Origin: an uncultured Hungatella sp.
Lineage (GTDB): Bacteria > Bacillota > Clostridia > Lachnospirales > Lachnospiraceae
Length of the DNA stretch: 64,000 nucleotides
Reading direction: 5' to 3'
Assembly (NCBI GenBank): GCA_910579515.1
Contig: CAJTUV010000018.1
Span: 1 to 64,000, forward strand
Shown: positions 7,470 to 16,716 of the stretch, one piece after another
How the letters are laid out: every line of letters begins with the position of its first letter
How positions within the stretch are numbered: position 1 is the first letter of the stretch
Made by a program: the position numbers and the translations under genes
Notes under the pieces: model-generated
The model's input: only the letters and a program-made list of their open reading frames with translations
The model's database searches: none
What the model was told of the DNA's origin: nothing

Positions 7470-8360
7470 ATGGCAAAAGAGTCAACTATGCATAAAAAGA
7501 AAAAATTTACAATCGGACAATTTTTGAATTACTTTTTCCTGTCAGCCTTGGCGTTTATCTGTCTCTATCCGTTCCTGAACGTGGTTGCGTATTCGTTTTC
7601 TGGTTATAATGCGGTTTTATCTGGAAAGGTTACCTTCTATCCGATCGATATTACGTTGAATGCTTATAAGACGATTATGAAGAACTCTCAGATTTGGAGT
7701 GCCATGTGGGTCACGATCTTTACCACTATGATGGGTACTTTAATCGGACTGATTCTGACGATTGCGGCGGCTTATGCCTTATCAAGGGATTATCTTCCTG
7801 GTAAGGGAATCCTCTCCGGACTGATTCTGTTTACCATGTATTTCAGCGGCGGCATTATTCCTACCTTCCTGGTGGTAAAGGGACTTGGCATGTATGACAG
7901 TCTGACCTCTTTATTTATCCCTCAGGCAGTGAATGTGTTTAACTTTATTGTTATGAGAACCTTCTTCAGACAGCTTCCCACAGAGCTGGAGGAGGCTGCC
8001 AGAATCGACGGAGCCAACGAGATGCAGATACTGTTTAAGATTATTCTGCCCCTGTCTATTCCGATTATTGCTACCATCGGTTTGTTCTATGCGGTCAATT
8101 ACTGGAACAGCTATTTTGACGCTTTGATTTATATCACGTCTCCAGATAAGTTTACGTTGCAGCTTCGTCTGAGGAATCTGTTGTTTGCAGATGAACTGGC
8201 GAACGCAGGAGGCAATGGAGAGGGAATTGGAACTCAGGTTATGTCTCAGTCTCTGAAGATGTGCTGCGTGGTGGTGTCCACCCTGCCGATTATCTGTGTG
8301 TATCCATGGCTGCAGAAGTACTTTGTGAAGGGCGTTATGCTGGGTTCTGTAAAGGGGTAA
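7470..8360 (+). CDS. ABC sugar permease, LplC/YtcP family
   Basis: A 296-residue partner permease with six membrane helices; the EAA loop is 'ELEEAARIDGANEMQILFKIILPLS'-like, split over the last third. It ends in 'KYFVKGVMLGSVKG', the standard C-terminus of the family. The start at 7470 has GGAAAGGAGAAG upstream; an earlier in-frame start at 7431 would overlap the first permease by 23 bases and has no better ribosome site. It forms the heterodimeric channel with the preceding gene. Confidence 0.93.
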   Translation: MAKESTMHKKKKFTIGQFLNYFFLSALAFICLYPFLNVVAYSFSGYNAVLSGKVTFYPIDITLNAYKTIMKNSQIWSAMWVTIFTTMMGTLIGLILTIAAAYALSRDYLPGKGILSGLILFTMYFSGGIIPTFLVVKGLGMYDSLTSLFIPQAVNVFNFIVMRTFFRQLPTELEEAARIDGANEMQILFKIILPLSIPIIATIGLFYAVNYWNSYFDALIYITSPDKFTLQLRLRNLLFADELANAGGNGEGIGTQVMSQSLKMCCVVVSTLPIICVYPWLQKYFVKGVMLGSVKG

Positions 8361-8413
8361 GAGGTTGTATATAGCAGCGGTTGCTGTAAAATATAAAGAA
8401 AAGGAGTAGAAAG

Positions 8414-10084
8414 ATGAAAAAAATTTTAGCATGTGTATTGACGGCAGCTATGACTTTGTCATTGCTGACAGCCTGCGGCGGCGGTTCTGGCTCAGGGAAC
8501 GCAGGCAACTCAGGGAATGCAGGAAGCGGCAGCGCGGACAGTTCCGGCGGTGGAAATGAGGGCGGAGGATACAAGACCACCTATGGCGACAAGCAGTTTG
8601 ACAACGTGACGATTACGGTTGAATTGTTTGACCGCAGCAATGCTCCAGAGGGGAATACGATTCTGGATAACAAGTGGACAAAATATGCGCAGGAGCAGAT
8701 GCAGAAGGTGGGAATTAATCTGGAATTTATCGCGGTTCCGCGTTCAGACGAGATTACCAAGATGCAGACGATGATGGCTTCCGGTACAGCTCCGGATCTT
8801 ACGCTTACTTATACCTATTCCTATGCTGAGGATTACTACAGGGACGGCGGCATCTGGGATTTAAGCGAGTTCATTGACGGTGAGGACCAGGCTAAGAATC
8901 TGAAGGCCTATCTGGGAGAAGACGTCATTGATATCGGAAGAGGCGGCGACGTTCTGTACGGAATCGTTGCAAGACGTGCAACTACGGCAAACTCCAACCT
9001 GTTTATCCGTCAGGACTGGTTAGAAGCATTGAACATGAAGACGCCGACTACTCCAGATGAATTGTACGATTTTTTGGAGGCTTGTGTGAAGAATAATCCA
9101 GACGGTCTGACCAATGTAATCGGCGGATATTTCTGGGGACTGGAGTCTACCAGCACAGGTACTGGATACAGAAATAATATGTCCATGGCCTTCTCTCAGT
9201 TAAAGGGTGATCAGAAAGAGCTGGACATTGCTGATGGCTTTGATTTTTACTATGACCCAGGTTACAGAGAGTATGTTCGTTTCATGAACAAGTGCTACAA
9301 CAACGGCGTTATGGATCAGGAGTTCTACACCAACACGACCGAGACTTTTGTTCAGAAGATCGTTAACAGCCAGCTGGCATTTTATGAGTCTAATGTAAAC
9401 TACAATGTGGACCCGCTTAGAAATTCACCGGAGACTACTTTGAGAGAGAACACTCCAACCGCAAAATTTGTGTCGATTCCGAACCTTAAGAATGTAAGTG
9501 ACGGAAACCAATATGCAGATGCATATGCAGCTGGAGGACTTATTATCATGTGTCCAAAGACTGCTTCTGCAGAGAAGGTGGAAGCTGCCATGACTTATCT
9601 TGACTGGATGGCGACGACAGACGGTGGTTTTGTACTGTATCACGGCTTTGAGGATGAGAACTATAAACTGGATGATGAGGGAATCCCGATTGTCATTGAT
9701 GCTACCTACAATGCAACAGATAAAGACTGGATCCGTACAGATATGTTTTTAGTTGGTAATCAGGGATATTTCGCAACGGTTGATGATTTCAATAAGTGTA
9801 CTGCTGCAGAGAATCCGATTTATTATGACGATGTAGTTGCAAACTATGAGAACTCCCTGACTGGACAGATCATTCATAAGCCTACCTTTACCTCTGAGAA
9901 GCAGACAGAACTTACAGATGATTTCCTTCTTCTCAGATCCAAGTATCAGGTACAGTGTATTACCTGTCCTCCAGACCAGTTGGACGGTATCTATGACGAG
10001 TGGATCGAGGAAGCGAAGAAAGCCGGAATTGAGGAGGTTATCGCTGAGAGAACTGCACATTTTAATGAGGTTTATGGAAATTAA
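8414..10084 (+). CDS. Extracellular sugar-binding lipoprotein (LplA-like)
   Basis: A 556-residue lipoprotein. The signal peptide is residues 1-20 with lipobox LTAC; Cys21 would be lipidated and anchored outside the membrane. A Gly/Ser/Asn-rich linker follows to about residue 50, then a large solute-binding fold. Its length and position match the long (500-560 aa) binding proteins paired with LplB/LplC permeases, which bind oligosaccharides. SD AAAGGAGTAG. It is followed by a stable intercistronic hairpin, common after binding-protein genes that are made in excess of their permeases. Confidence 0.92.
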   Translation: MKKILACVLTAAMTLSLLTACGGGSGSGNAGNSGNAGSGSADSSGGGNEGGGYKTTYGDKQFDNVTITVELFDRSNAPEGNTILDNKWTKYAQEQMQKVGINLEFIAVPRSDEITKMQTMMASGTAPDLTLTYTYSYAEDYYRDGGIWDLSEFIDGEDQAKNLKAYLGEDVIDIGRGGDVLYGIVARRATTANSNLFIRQDWLEALNMKTPTTPDELYDFLEACVKNNPDGLTNVIGGYFWGLESTSTGTGYRNNMSMAFSQLKGDQKELDIADGFDFYYDPGYREYVRFMNKCYNNGVMDQEFYTNTTETFVQKIVNSQLAFYESNVNYNVDPLRNSPETTLRENTPTAKFVSIPNLKNVSDGNQYADAYAAGGLIIMCPKTASAEKVEAAMTYLDWMATTDGGFVLYHGFEDENYKLDDEGIPIVIDATYNATDKDWIRTDMFLVGNQGYFATVDDFNKCTAAENPIYYDDVVANYENSLTGQIIHKPTFTSEKQTELTDDFLLLRSKYQVQCITCPPDQLDGIYDEWIEEAKKAGIEEVIAERTAHFNEVYGN

Positions 10085-10120
10085 AGATTTGGGAACTGAA
10101 AATATTTATTGATTAATTTT

Positions 10121-10179
10121 AAGTGCCTGCTCCTGTTCTTCTGGTAGTTTATGCAGAAGTGGCAGAGGCAGGTGCTTTG
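10121..10179 (+). terminator. Intercistronic hairpin after binding-protein gene
   Basis: AAGTGCCTGC (10121-10130) pairs with GCAGGTGCTT (10168-10177) using two G-U pairs, and CTG and CTTC blocks continue the stem inward. The T tract is short (TTTGT), so it may attenuate transcription or protect the upstream mRNA rather than stop it fully. Confidence 0.5.
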
Positions 10180-10240
10180 TATAAGAAAATTTATTGCGGC
10201 GGAAAGCGAAAGGCCGTCTTTACGGCAGAATGGAGGAAGT

Positions 10241-11317
10241 ATGGCAGTAAGCGGTATGAATTATGCACCAAAGGGGAAGGCGGAGGCAGTGGTAAAGCCA
10301 GGAGAGTTTAAAATCGCTGCAATCGCTTTGGATCACGGACACATTTATGGAATGTGTAATGGATTGACAGAGGCAGGAGCAGAGCTTAAATGGGTATATG
10401 ACCCAGATTCAGAGAAGGTAAAGAAGTTTCAGGAGGCGTTTCCGTCTGTGAAGGCAGCCTCAAGCGAGGAGGAGATTTTAGCAGATCCTGAAATCAAGCT
10501 GGTATGCGGGGCTGCGGTGACTAGTGAGCGTTGTGCCCTGGGGCTGCGAGTCATGGCAGCAGGCAAGGATTATTTTACGGATAAGGCGCCTCTTACCACC
10601 TTAAAGCAGTTGGAGCAGGCCAAGGAAATGGTGGCGAAGACGGGAAAGAAGTACATGGTTTACTACAGTGAGAGGATTCATGTGGAGGCGGCCGTGTACG
10701 CAGGCCAGTTGATCAAAGAGGGGGCTATCGGAAGGGTGATTCAGGTCATGGGGATGGGGCCTCACAGAATCGGTGATCCTAAGAGCCGACCAGACTGGTT
10801 TTTTGAGCAGGAGAAATACGGTGGGATTTTGTGCGATATCGGAAGCCACCAGATTGAGCAGTTTTTGTATTTTGCAGATGTGAAGGACGCCACAGTGGTG
10901 AAGAGTCAGATTGCAAACTATGGACATAAGGATCACCCGGGCCTGAATGACTTTGGCGACTGTGTGCTGGTAGGAGATAACGGGACGACTATGTATTTCC
11001 GTGTAGACTGGTTTACGCCGGACGGTCTCGGAACCTGGGGAGACGGCAGAATGTTTATCCTGGGAACAGAAGGATATATAGAACTTCGGAAATATATTAA
11101 TGTGGGAACCGGCGATGGAACAAGCAACCATGTTTTCCTGGTAAATAAAGAGGGAGAGCATCATTTTGAAGTGACCGGAAAGGTTGGCTTCCCATATTTT
11201 GGGCAGCTGATTCTGGATTGCATCAACCGCACAGAAAACGCCATGACTCAGGAGCATGCTTTTAAAGCGGCGGAGCTGTGTGTGAAGGCACAGATGCAGG
11301 CAACCATTCTGGAATAG
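10241..11317 (+). CDS. Gfo/Idh/MocA family NAD(P)-dependent sugar oxidoreductase (first)
   Basis: A 358-residue oxidoreductase. The N-terminal Rossmann part starts 'FKIAAIALDHGHIYGM', a variant of the usual GxGxxG loop as found in several Gfo/Idh relatives. 'DYFTDKAPLTTLKQ' is the substrate-proximal region corresponding to EKP, here DKAP, and 'GGILCDIGSHQIEQFLYF' holds the conserved DxGxHxID-like motif with the catalytic histidine. The start at 10241 is chosen for SD GGAGG five bases upstream; an in-frame ATG at 10151 would add an atypical 30 residues over the intercistronic hairpin. It likely oxidises a sugar or inositol-type hydroxyl of the imported glycan product. Substrate unknown. Confidence 0.85.
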   Translation: MAVSGMNYAPKGKAEAVVKPGEFKIAAIALDHGHIYGMCNGLTEAGAELKWVYDPDSEKVKKFQEAFPSVKAASSEEEILADPEIKLVCGAAVTSERCALGLRVMAAGKDYFTDKAPLTTLKQLEQAKEMVAKTGKKYMVYYSERIHVEAAVYAGQLIKEGAIGRVIQVMGMGPHRIGDPKSRPDWFFEQEKYGGILCDIGSHQIEQFLYFADVKDATVVKSQIANYGHKDHPGLNDFGDCVLVGDNGTTMYFRVDWFTPDGLGTWGDGRMFILGTEGYIELRKYINVGTGDGTSNHVFLVNKEGEHHFEVTGKVGFPYFGQLILDCINRTENAMTQEHAFKAAELCVKAQMQATILE

Positions 11318-11329
11318 AGCGGAGGGTTT

Positions 11330-12004
11330 ATGCTGGTTTTAAATAGGCTTTCTGGGGAAGGCGCAAGAGAGTATGTACTTCGGGTATTAAAGAAGAATAT
11401 TATTGAATGCGCTCTAAAGCCTGGGCAGATGCTGTCGGAGAATGCTCTGACAGAGGAGCTGAATGTTTCGCGGACCCCAGTCAGAGAGGCCTTGGTGGAG
11501 CTGTCAAAGATTGATTTGATTGAAGTGCTGCCCAAAAGGGGCAGCCGTGTGACAAAGATTAATTATGCTTTGGTGGAGGAGTCTAATTTTGCCAGAAAAG
11601 TTTTGGAGAAGGCGATTGTGGAAATCTGCTGTGATTTAGAAAAGCCTCAGGATTTTTTTAGGCTGGAGGAAAATCTTAAGCTTCAGAAGCGGTTTTTATA
11701 TATGTCAAACCAGAGCAGGCTTCTGGAATTAGATGATGAGTTTCACCAGTTATTGTTTCAAATGGCGAAAAAGTCCCATGTGTATGATTATTTGGAGGAT
11801 ATACGGATTCCCTTTGACCGGATTCGATACCTGTCTCTTCTGGTGATTTTTGACTTACAGACAGTTAATGATCATATCGAAATTTTAAATGCTATCCGTC
11901 AGCGAAATAAGGAAGAAGCTCTTGCTGTTATGGATAAACATTTATCTCGGTATTTGTATGACAAGACAGTGATTATGGAACGATATCCTGATTATATTAT
12001 TTGA
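11330..12004 (+). CDS. GntR-family regulator, FadR/FCD subgroup
   Basis: A 224-residue regulator. A winged helix-turn-helix lies at about residues 15-75 ('GQMLSENALTEELNVSRTPVREAL'-type, split here by family layout) and an all-helical FCD ligand domain fills the rest, with 'DDEFHQLLFQMA' carrying metal-site residues. Members often respond to sugar acids (GntR, UxuR, ExuR types). It lies between two oxidoreductase genes in the same direction, so it probably controls this locus. Ligand unknown. Confidence 0.88.
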   Translation: MLVLNRLSGEGAREYVLRVLKKNIIECALKPGQMLSENALTEELNVSRTPVREALVELSKIDLIEVLPKRGSRVTKINYALVEESNFARKVLEKAIVEICCDLEKPQDFFRLEENLKLQKRFLYMSNQSRLLELDDEFHQLLFQMAKKSHVYDYLEDIRIPFDRIRYLSLLVIFDLQTVNDHIEILNAIRQRNKEEALAVMDKHLSRYLYDKTVIMERYPDYII

Positions 12005-12033
12005 TTTGCGTTTTTTGCGCAGGAAGGAGAAGT

Positions 12034-13197
12034 ATGTTAAAAGCAGCAATCGTTGGTACTGGTAATATTGCGCCTCAGCATGTAAATGGTCTTCTGGAGT
12101 TTCCGGACAGAGTAAAAATTGTGGCTCTCTGTGACATTTACCCGGAAAAGGCGGAGCGGATGAAGGAGAAGTATCATCTGGATTGTCAGGTGTTTGACGA
12201 CCATGAGAAGATGATTGAGGCTATGCCGGACATTGATATTGTTCATGTCTGCACCCCGCCTTATGTTCACGCAGAGATTGCCATTCATTCGATGGATGCA
12301 GGGATGAATGTGGTAGTGGAAAAACCTATGGCTACCTGTCTGGCGGAGTGTGACGCCATGCTGGAGGCAGAGGAGAGAAACCATGTGACGATGGGATGTA
12401 TTGCCCAGAACCGTTTCCGCAATTCCATCTATAAACTGAAAAAGACGGCGGACAGCGGGCTTGCCGGAAAAATTGTCTGTGCTCATGTAAATTCTCTGTG
12501 GTGGAGAGGACACTGTTATTATGATTTATGGTGGAGAGGCCTTTGGGAGAAGGAAGGGGGCGGCCCTACCTTAAACCATGCGGTTCATCATATTGACATG
12601 ATTAACTGGATCATGGGAGAACTTCCCACTGAGGTCATGGCCATGCTGACCAATGTGATGCATGATAATTCTGAGGTAGAGGATCTGTCTTTGGCGGCTT
12701 TGCGCTATAAGAACAACAGCATCGCAGAGGTGACCAGTTCTGTGGTCCATCACGGGGAGGAACAGGGAATCGTGCTTCAGTGTGCAGACGCCAAGATTGC
12801 GGCTCCCTGGGATCTTAAGGCAGAGCTGACCAGACCCAATGGATTCCCCATTGAGGAGAGAAATCAGGAATTGATTGAAAAAATAACCTCATATTACAAT
12901 GCAATACCGGATCTGCCTTATGAGGGCCATACGGGAGAGATTGATAATTATCTGACGGCTCTGGAGACCGGCGGCCGGCCTATGATTACAGGAGCGGACG
13001 GAAGGAAGACGGTGGAGCTGATTACCGCCATCTATAAGGCAGGCTGCAAAAAGATGCTGGTGGAGCTGCCGATCGCCAAAGAGGATGAGTACTATACCTT
13101 TGAGGGGATTTTGAAGAATGCAGTTCATTTCTATAAAAAGGCTGCGGCTGTGGAGAATTTTGCAGCAGAGGAAATTACGGTTGGAAATTATAAATAA
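12034..13197 (+). CDS. Gfo/Idh/MocA family oxidoreductase (second)
   Basis: A 387-residue enzyme with a canonical Rossmann start 'KAAIVGTGNIAPQHVNGL', 'VVVEKPMATCLAECD' (EKP motif with the catalytic lysine) and 'GGGPTLNHAVHHIDMINWIMG' (catalytic histidine motif). It is only distantly similar to the enzyme at 10241, so the two probably act on different carbons or substrates. The start at 12034 follows SD AAGGAGAAG; the frame extends to an earlier start overlapping the GntR stop, which has no ribosome site. It is followed after 29 bases by the GH3 gene. Confidence 0.9.
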   Translation: MLKAAIVGTGNIAPQHVNGLLEFPDRVKIVALCDIYPEKAERMKEKYHLDCQVFDDHEKMIEAMPDIDIVHVCTPPYVHAEIAIHSMDAGMNVVVEKPMATCLAECDAMLEAEERNHVTMGCIAQNRFRNSIYKLKKTADSGLAGKIVCAHVNSLWWRGHCYYDLWWRGLWEKEGGGPTLNHAVHHIDMINWIMGELPTEVMAMLTNVMHDNSEVEDLSLAALRYKNNSIAEVTSSVVHHGEEQGIVLQCADAKIAAPWDLKAELTRPNGFPIEERNQELIEKITSYYNAIPDLPYEGHTGEIDNYLTALETGGRPMITGADGRKTVELITAIYKAGCKKMLVELPIAKEDEYYTFEGILKNAVHFYKKAAAVENFAAEEITVGNYK

Positions 13198-13226
13198 TCT
13201 TTCAAAACGGAAAGGAATAGAGAGCC

Positions 13227-15329
13227 ATGAAAGACTTTGAGAAACAGGCCAGGGAATTGGTGGAGAAAATGACATTGGAGGAGAAGGCGTCACAGCTGAA
13301 TTTTGATGCTCCGGCCATTCCAAGGCTGGGGATTCCCAGGTATCACTGGTGGAACGAGGCCCTGCATGGACTGGCCAGAGGCGGTACGGCTACCATGTTT
13401 CCTCAGTCAATCGCATTAGCGGCTATGTTTGATGCGCAGGAGATGGTAAAGATTGGGGACATTATTTCCACGGAGGCAAGGGCGAAGTACAACGCCTATT
13501 CTTCGGAAGAAGACCGAGACATCTATAAAGGGCTGACTCTGTGGTCTCCCAATGTAAATATTTTCAGGGATCCCAGGTGGGGAAGAGGTCATGAGACTTA
13601 TGGGGAAGATCCCTTTTTGACCTCAGAGCTGGGAGTAGCGTTTATCAAGGGCATTCAGGGCGACAAAACATATTTGAAGGCAGCGGCCTGTGCCAAGCAT
13701 TTTGCGGTTCACAGCGGACCAGAGGAGCTGCGTCATGAATTTGACGCCCAGGTGTCTGACAAGGATCTGTGGGAGACGTATCTGCCTGCGTTTGAGGCTT
13801 GCGTAAAAGAAGGAAAAGTGGAAGGCGTTATGGGCGCCTACAACCGGACGAATGGAGAGCCATGCTGTGGAAGCAAGCTGTTAATGAAGGATATTCTGAG
13901 AGGGAAATGGAACTTTGAGGGATATTTTACTTCGGACTGCTGGGCGATCAAGGATTTCCATGAAAATCATCATGTGACGGACACCGCCACAGAGTCGGCG
14001 GCTCTTGCCTTGAAGATGGGATGCGACATCAACTGTGGCAGCACATACCTGAAAATTATGCAGGCTTATCAGGAAGGGCTGGTGACGGAGGAGGATATCA
14101 CGGAAGCGGCTGTCAGGGCGATGCGGACTCGGTTCCGTCTGGGACTTTTTGCAGACGACTGTGAGTATGACAAGATTTCTTATGACGTAGTGGCCTGTAA
14201 GGAGCACAGGCAGGCGGCTGTCAGGGCTGCTGAGAAGTCTGTGGTTCTTTTGAAGAACGACGGAATTCTGCCTTTAAAAAAGACTATGGAGAAGCTGGCC
14301 GTGATTGGGCCTAACGCGGACAGCCGCTGGCCGCTCATTGGCAATTATCATGGCACGGCTCCCAGATATGTAACAGTTTTGGAAGGAATTGAGACTGTGG
14401 CGGAGAATGTGCGGCTTCATTATTCGGAAGGCTGCCATACCATGAAAGACAGGGTGGAAGAGCTGGCTTTGCCAAATGACAGAGTATCAGAGGCTGTATG
14501 CGCCGCCAGGGAAGCTGGGACTGCTGTGGTCTGCTTGGGGCTCGACGAGCGATACGAAGGAGAGCAGCATGATGTGGGGAATCGCTTTGATGAAACCAGC
14601 ATGGCGGACAAACCTACCACAGCCTTGCCGGACAGCCAGATTGCCCTTTTGGAGGCTTTATTGGAGACTGGGGTGGATTTAATTGTGGTAAACATGACAG
14701 GAAGCGCTGTGGAGTTAAAGTGGCTTCAGGAGTCTCCAAATGTGAGGGCGATTCTTCAGGGATGGTATCCCGGAGCGGAAGGGGGACTGGCCATTGCCAG
14801 GATTCTGTTTGGCGAAGTGAATCCTTCTGGAAAGCTGCCAGTGACTTTCTATGCTTCAGCAGAAGGGATGCCTCCGGTTACGGATTATTCCATGAAGGGA
14901 AGGACGTATCGGTATTTGGAATGTGATCCTATGTATCCTTTCGGATATGGCTTAAGCTACTCGAGATTTGCCTACTCGGATTTGAGGATAAAGGCAGAGA
15001 CAAACGGGGTGAGGGTAACGGTTTTAGTAAAGAATACCGGGGATATGGACGGAGACGAAGTGGTTCAGATTTACATAAAAGATACCAAGTCTCAGTTTGA
15101 GGTGAGAAATCACCGCCTGGCAGGTTTTAAGCGGATTCATCTGCGCGCAGGGGAAGAAAAGGAGACGGAGATTTTTATTTCGGATAAGCAGTTTACTGTG
15201 GTAAATGATAAGGGCGAGAGAGTGAAGGACGGCTCAGAGTTTATTCTGTATGCAGGAGGCGGGCAGCCGGACGGCAGAAGTGAAGAGCTGACTGGACAAA
15301 AGCCTTTGGAAAGTTTGATTCATTATTGA
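13227..15329 (+). CDS. GH3 beta-glycosidase (beta-xylosidase/beta-glucosidase type)
   Basis: A 700-residue intracellular GH3 enzyme; no signal peptide. Domain order is an N-terminal TIM barrel, then the alpha/beta sandwich, then an Fn3-like domain after about residue 580. The catalytic nucleophile is Asp237 in 'FTSDCWAI'. Substrate-site segments 'DPRWGRGHETYGEDPFL' and 'AKHFAVHSGPE' are intact. The 'HWWNEALHG' start and overall length resemble the xylan 1,4-beta-xylosidase branch. It probably removes a terminal sugar from the oligosaccharide imported by the LplABC system. It overlaps the extreme of the UxuA open frame but not its likely start. Confidence 0.92.
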   Translation: MKDFEKQARELVEKMTLEEKASQLNFDAPAIPRLGIPRYHWWNEALHGLARGGTATMFPQSIALAAMFDAQEMVKIGDIISTEARAKYNAYSSEEDRDIYKGLTLWSPNVNIFRDPRWGRGHETYGEDPFLTSELGVAFIKGIQGDKTYLKAAACAKHFAVHSGPEELRHEFDAQVSDKDLWETYLPAFEACVKEGKVEGVMGAYNRTNGEPCCGSKLLMKDILRGKWNFEGYFTSDCWAIKDFHENHHVTDTATESAALALKMGCDINCGSTYLKIMQAYQEGLVTEEDITEAAVRAMRTRFRLGLFADDCEYDKISYDVVACKEHRQAAVRAAEKSVVLLKNDGILPLKKTMEKLAVIGPNADSRWPLIGNYHGTAPRYVTVLEGIETVAENVRLHYSEGCHTMKDRVEELALPNDRVSEAVCAAREAGTAVVCLGLDERYEGEQHDVGNRFDETSMADKPTTALPDSQIALLEALLETGVDLIVVNMTGSAVELKWLQESPNVRAILQGWYPGAEGGLAIARILFGEVNPSGKLPVTFYASAEGMPPVTDYSMKGRTYRYLECDPMYPFGYGLSYSRFAYSDLRIKAETNGVRVTVLVKNTGDMDGDEVVQIYIKDTKSQFEVRNHRLAGFKRIHLRAGEEKETEIFISDKQFTVVNDKGERVKDGSEFILYAGGGQPDGRSEELTGQKPLESLIHY

Positions 15330-15346
15330 GAGGAGGAGCGGCTGGC

Positions 15347-16426
15347 ATGAAAATGACATTTCGCTGGTATGGAGAGAAGAGCGATTCTGTGACATTAAAA
15401 CAGATTAAACAGATTCCCGGGATGACGGGGCTTATGGGGCTTCTGGATTACAAGGCGGCCGGAGAGGTCTGGACCAAGGAGGAGATTAAGGAGTATATAG
15501 ATCAGGTTCATAAGGCTGGCCTGGAGTGCGAAGTGATTGAAAGTGTCAATGTCCATGAGGACATTAAGATGGGGCTTCCCACCAGGGAAAAGTACATTGA
15601 AAATTATATTACCACCATCCGCAATCTGGCAGAGTATGGGGTGAAGGTGATTGTCTACAATTTTATGCCTGTTTTTGACTGGCTTAGGACGGACCTGGCC
15701 CGTGTCATTGAGGAGGATGGTTCCAACAGTCTGTATTATGATGAAAAGGAACTGGGAAATATGACTCCTCTCGACATTGTGAAAAAGACTGCAGAGGACA
15801 GCAATGGGTTTACTCTTCCGGGGTGGGAACCGGAGCGTCTGGCAGAGTTGGAGAAGACGTTGAAGCAGTACGAGGGGATCACACCAGACATGCTTCGGGA
15901 GAATTATAAGTATTTTCTGGATGCGGTGATTCCGGTCTGTGAGGAAGTTGGGGTGAAGATGGCGGTTCACCCAGATGATCCGGCCTGGCCGATTTTTGGT
16001 CTTCCCAGGATTTCCCACAGCCAGGAGGACTTTGACAAGATTGTGGCCCTTCACGATTCGCCGGCCAATGGATTGTGTCTGTGTACAGGGTCTCTGGGCT
16101 CTAATCCAGAGAATGATATTCCAGCTATTATTCGTCACTTTGGGCAGATGGACCGGATCGCCTGTTTGCATATCCGCAATGTAAAGTATCTGGGATACCG
16201 TCGGTTTAGGGAGGCGGCTCATCTGTCTTCTACTGGTGATCTGGATCTGTTTGAAATTGTGAGAGCTGTGTATGAGACATGTCCACACGATATCTATGTA
16301 CGTCCTGACCATGGAAGAATGATCTGGGACGAGGTGGGACGCCCTGGATACGGCCTGTATGACAGAGCTTTGGGAGCGGCTTACTTAAATGGATTGTGGG
16401 AAGCCATTGAGAAAATGGAGAAGTAA
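15347..16426 (+). CDS. uxuA: D-mannonate dehydratase
   Basis: A 359-residue TIM-barrel enzyme that dehydrates D-mannonate to 2-keto-3-deoxygluconate (KDG). It begins 'MKMTFRWYGEKSDSVTL' as in the family, and 'VIESVNVHEDIKMGLPTR', 'VIVYNFMPVFDWLRTDL', 'MAVHPDDPAWPIFGLPRI' and 'YVRPDHGRMIWDE' supply the metal and substrate residues. The ATG at 15347 follows SD GAGGAGGAG. The partner UxuB (fructuronate reductase) and UxaC are not in the window; one of the two oxidoreductases might substitute, which is only a guess. It is last in the operon, before a perfect terminator. Confidence 0.95.
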   Translation: MKMTFRWYGEKSDSVTLKQIKQIPGMTGLMGLLDYKAAGEVWTKEEIKEYIDQVHKAGLECEVIESVNVHEDIKMGLPTREKYIENYITTIRNLAEYGVKVIVYNFMPVFDWLRTDLARVIEEDGSNSLYYDEKELGNMTPLDIVKKTAEDSNGFTLPGWEPERLAELEKTLKQYEGITPDMLRENYKYFLDAVIPVCEEVGVKMAVHPDDPAWPIFGLPRISHSQEDFDKIVALHDSPANGLCLCTGSLGSNPENDIPAIIRHFGQMDRIACLHIRNVKYLGYRRFREAAHLSSTGDLDLFEIVRAVYETCPHDIYVRPDHGRMIWDEVGRPGYGLYDRALGAAYLNGLWEAIEKMEK

Positions 16427-16466
16427 GTATAGAAACTAACTTTTTATTAACGCTGACAAACAGGGA

Positions 16467-16512
16467 GCAGAGAATACATCACTCAATCAGTGATGTATTC
16501 TCTGCTTCTTTA
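16467..16512 (+). terminator. Perfect 17-bp terminator after uxuA
   Basis: Arms at 16467-16483 and 16489-16505 are exact complements with a 5-base loop, followed by TTCTTT. The 205 bases that follow up to the IclR gene hold the 16-nt shared motif and a promoter. Confidence 0.93.
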
Positions 16513-16627
16513 GTAAAACATTGACGAATGTTATCCCTGCATGAGAAAAAGAGGTATGGTTTTGATGAAAATGCTTAACTAAAAGCCATTTCTTGCAAAA
16601 AAATTATACATTTTATAAAACCCGTAC

Positions 16628-16657
16628 TTGCGTATTTCCCTATAAAAGAGTTATACT
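16628..16657 (+). promoter_or_regulatory. Promoter of IclR-family gene
   Basis: TTGCGT (16628-16633), 18-bp spacer, TATACT (16652-16657). The shared motif AAAAATTATACATTTT (16599-16614) with a TTATA-N5-TATAA inverted repeat lies just upstream. Confidence 0.55.
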
Positions 16658-16716
16658 GATAGCAGAGATATTGTCGGACACTTTTTTGAGTGAAGGGAAA
16701 GGAATGGACATTTAGA

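Noticed and set aside
16690..16716. Upstream GTG start for the IclR gene
   Set aside because: No ribosome binding site and adds residues not seen at the family N-terminus.
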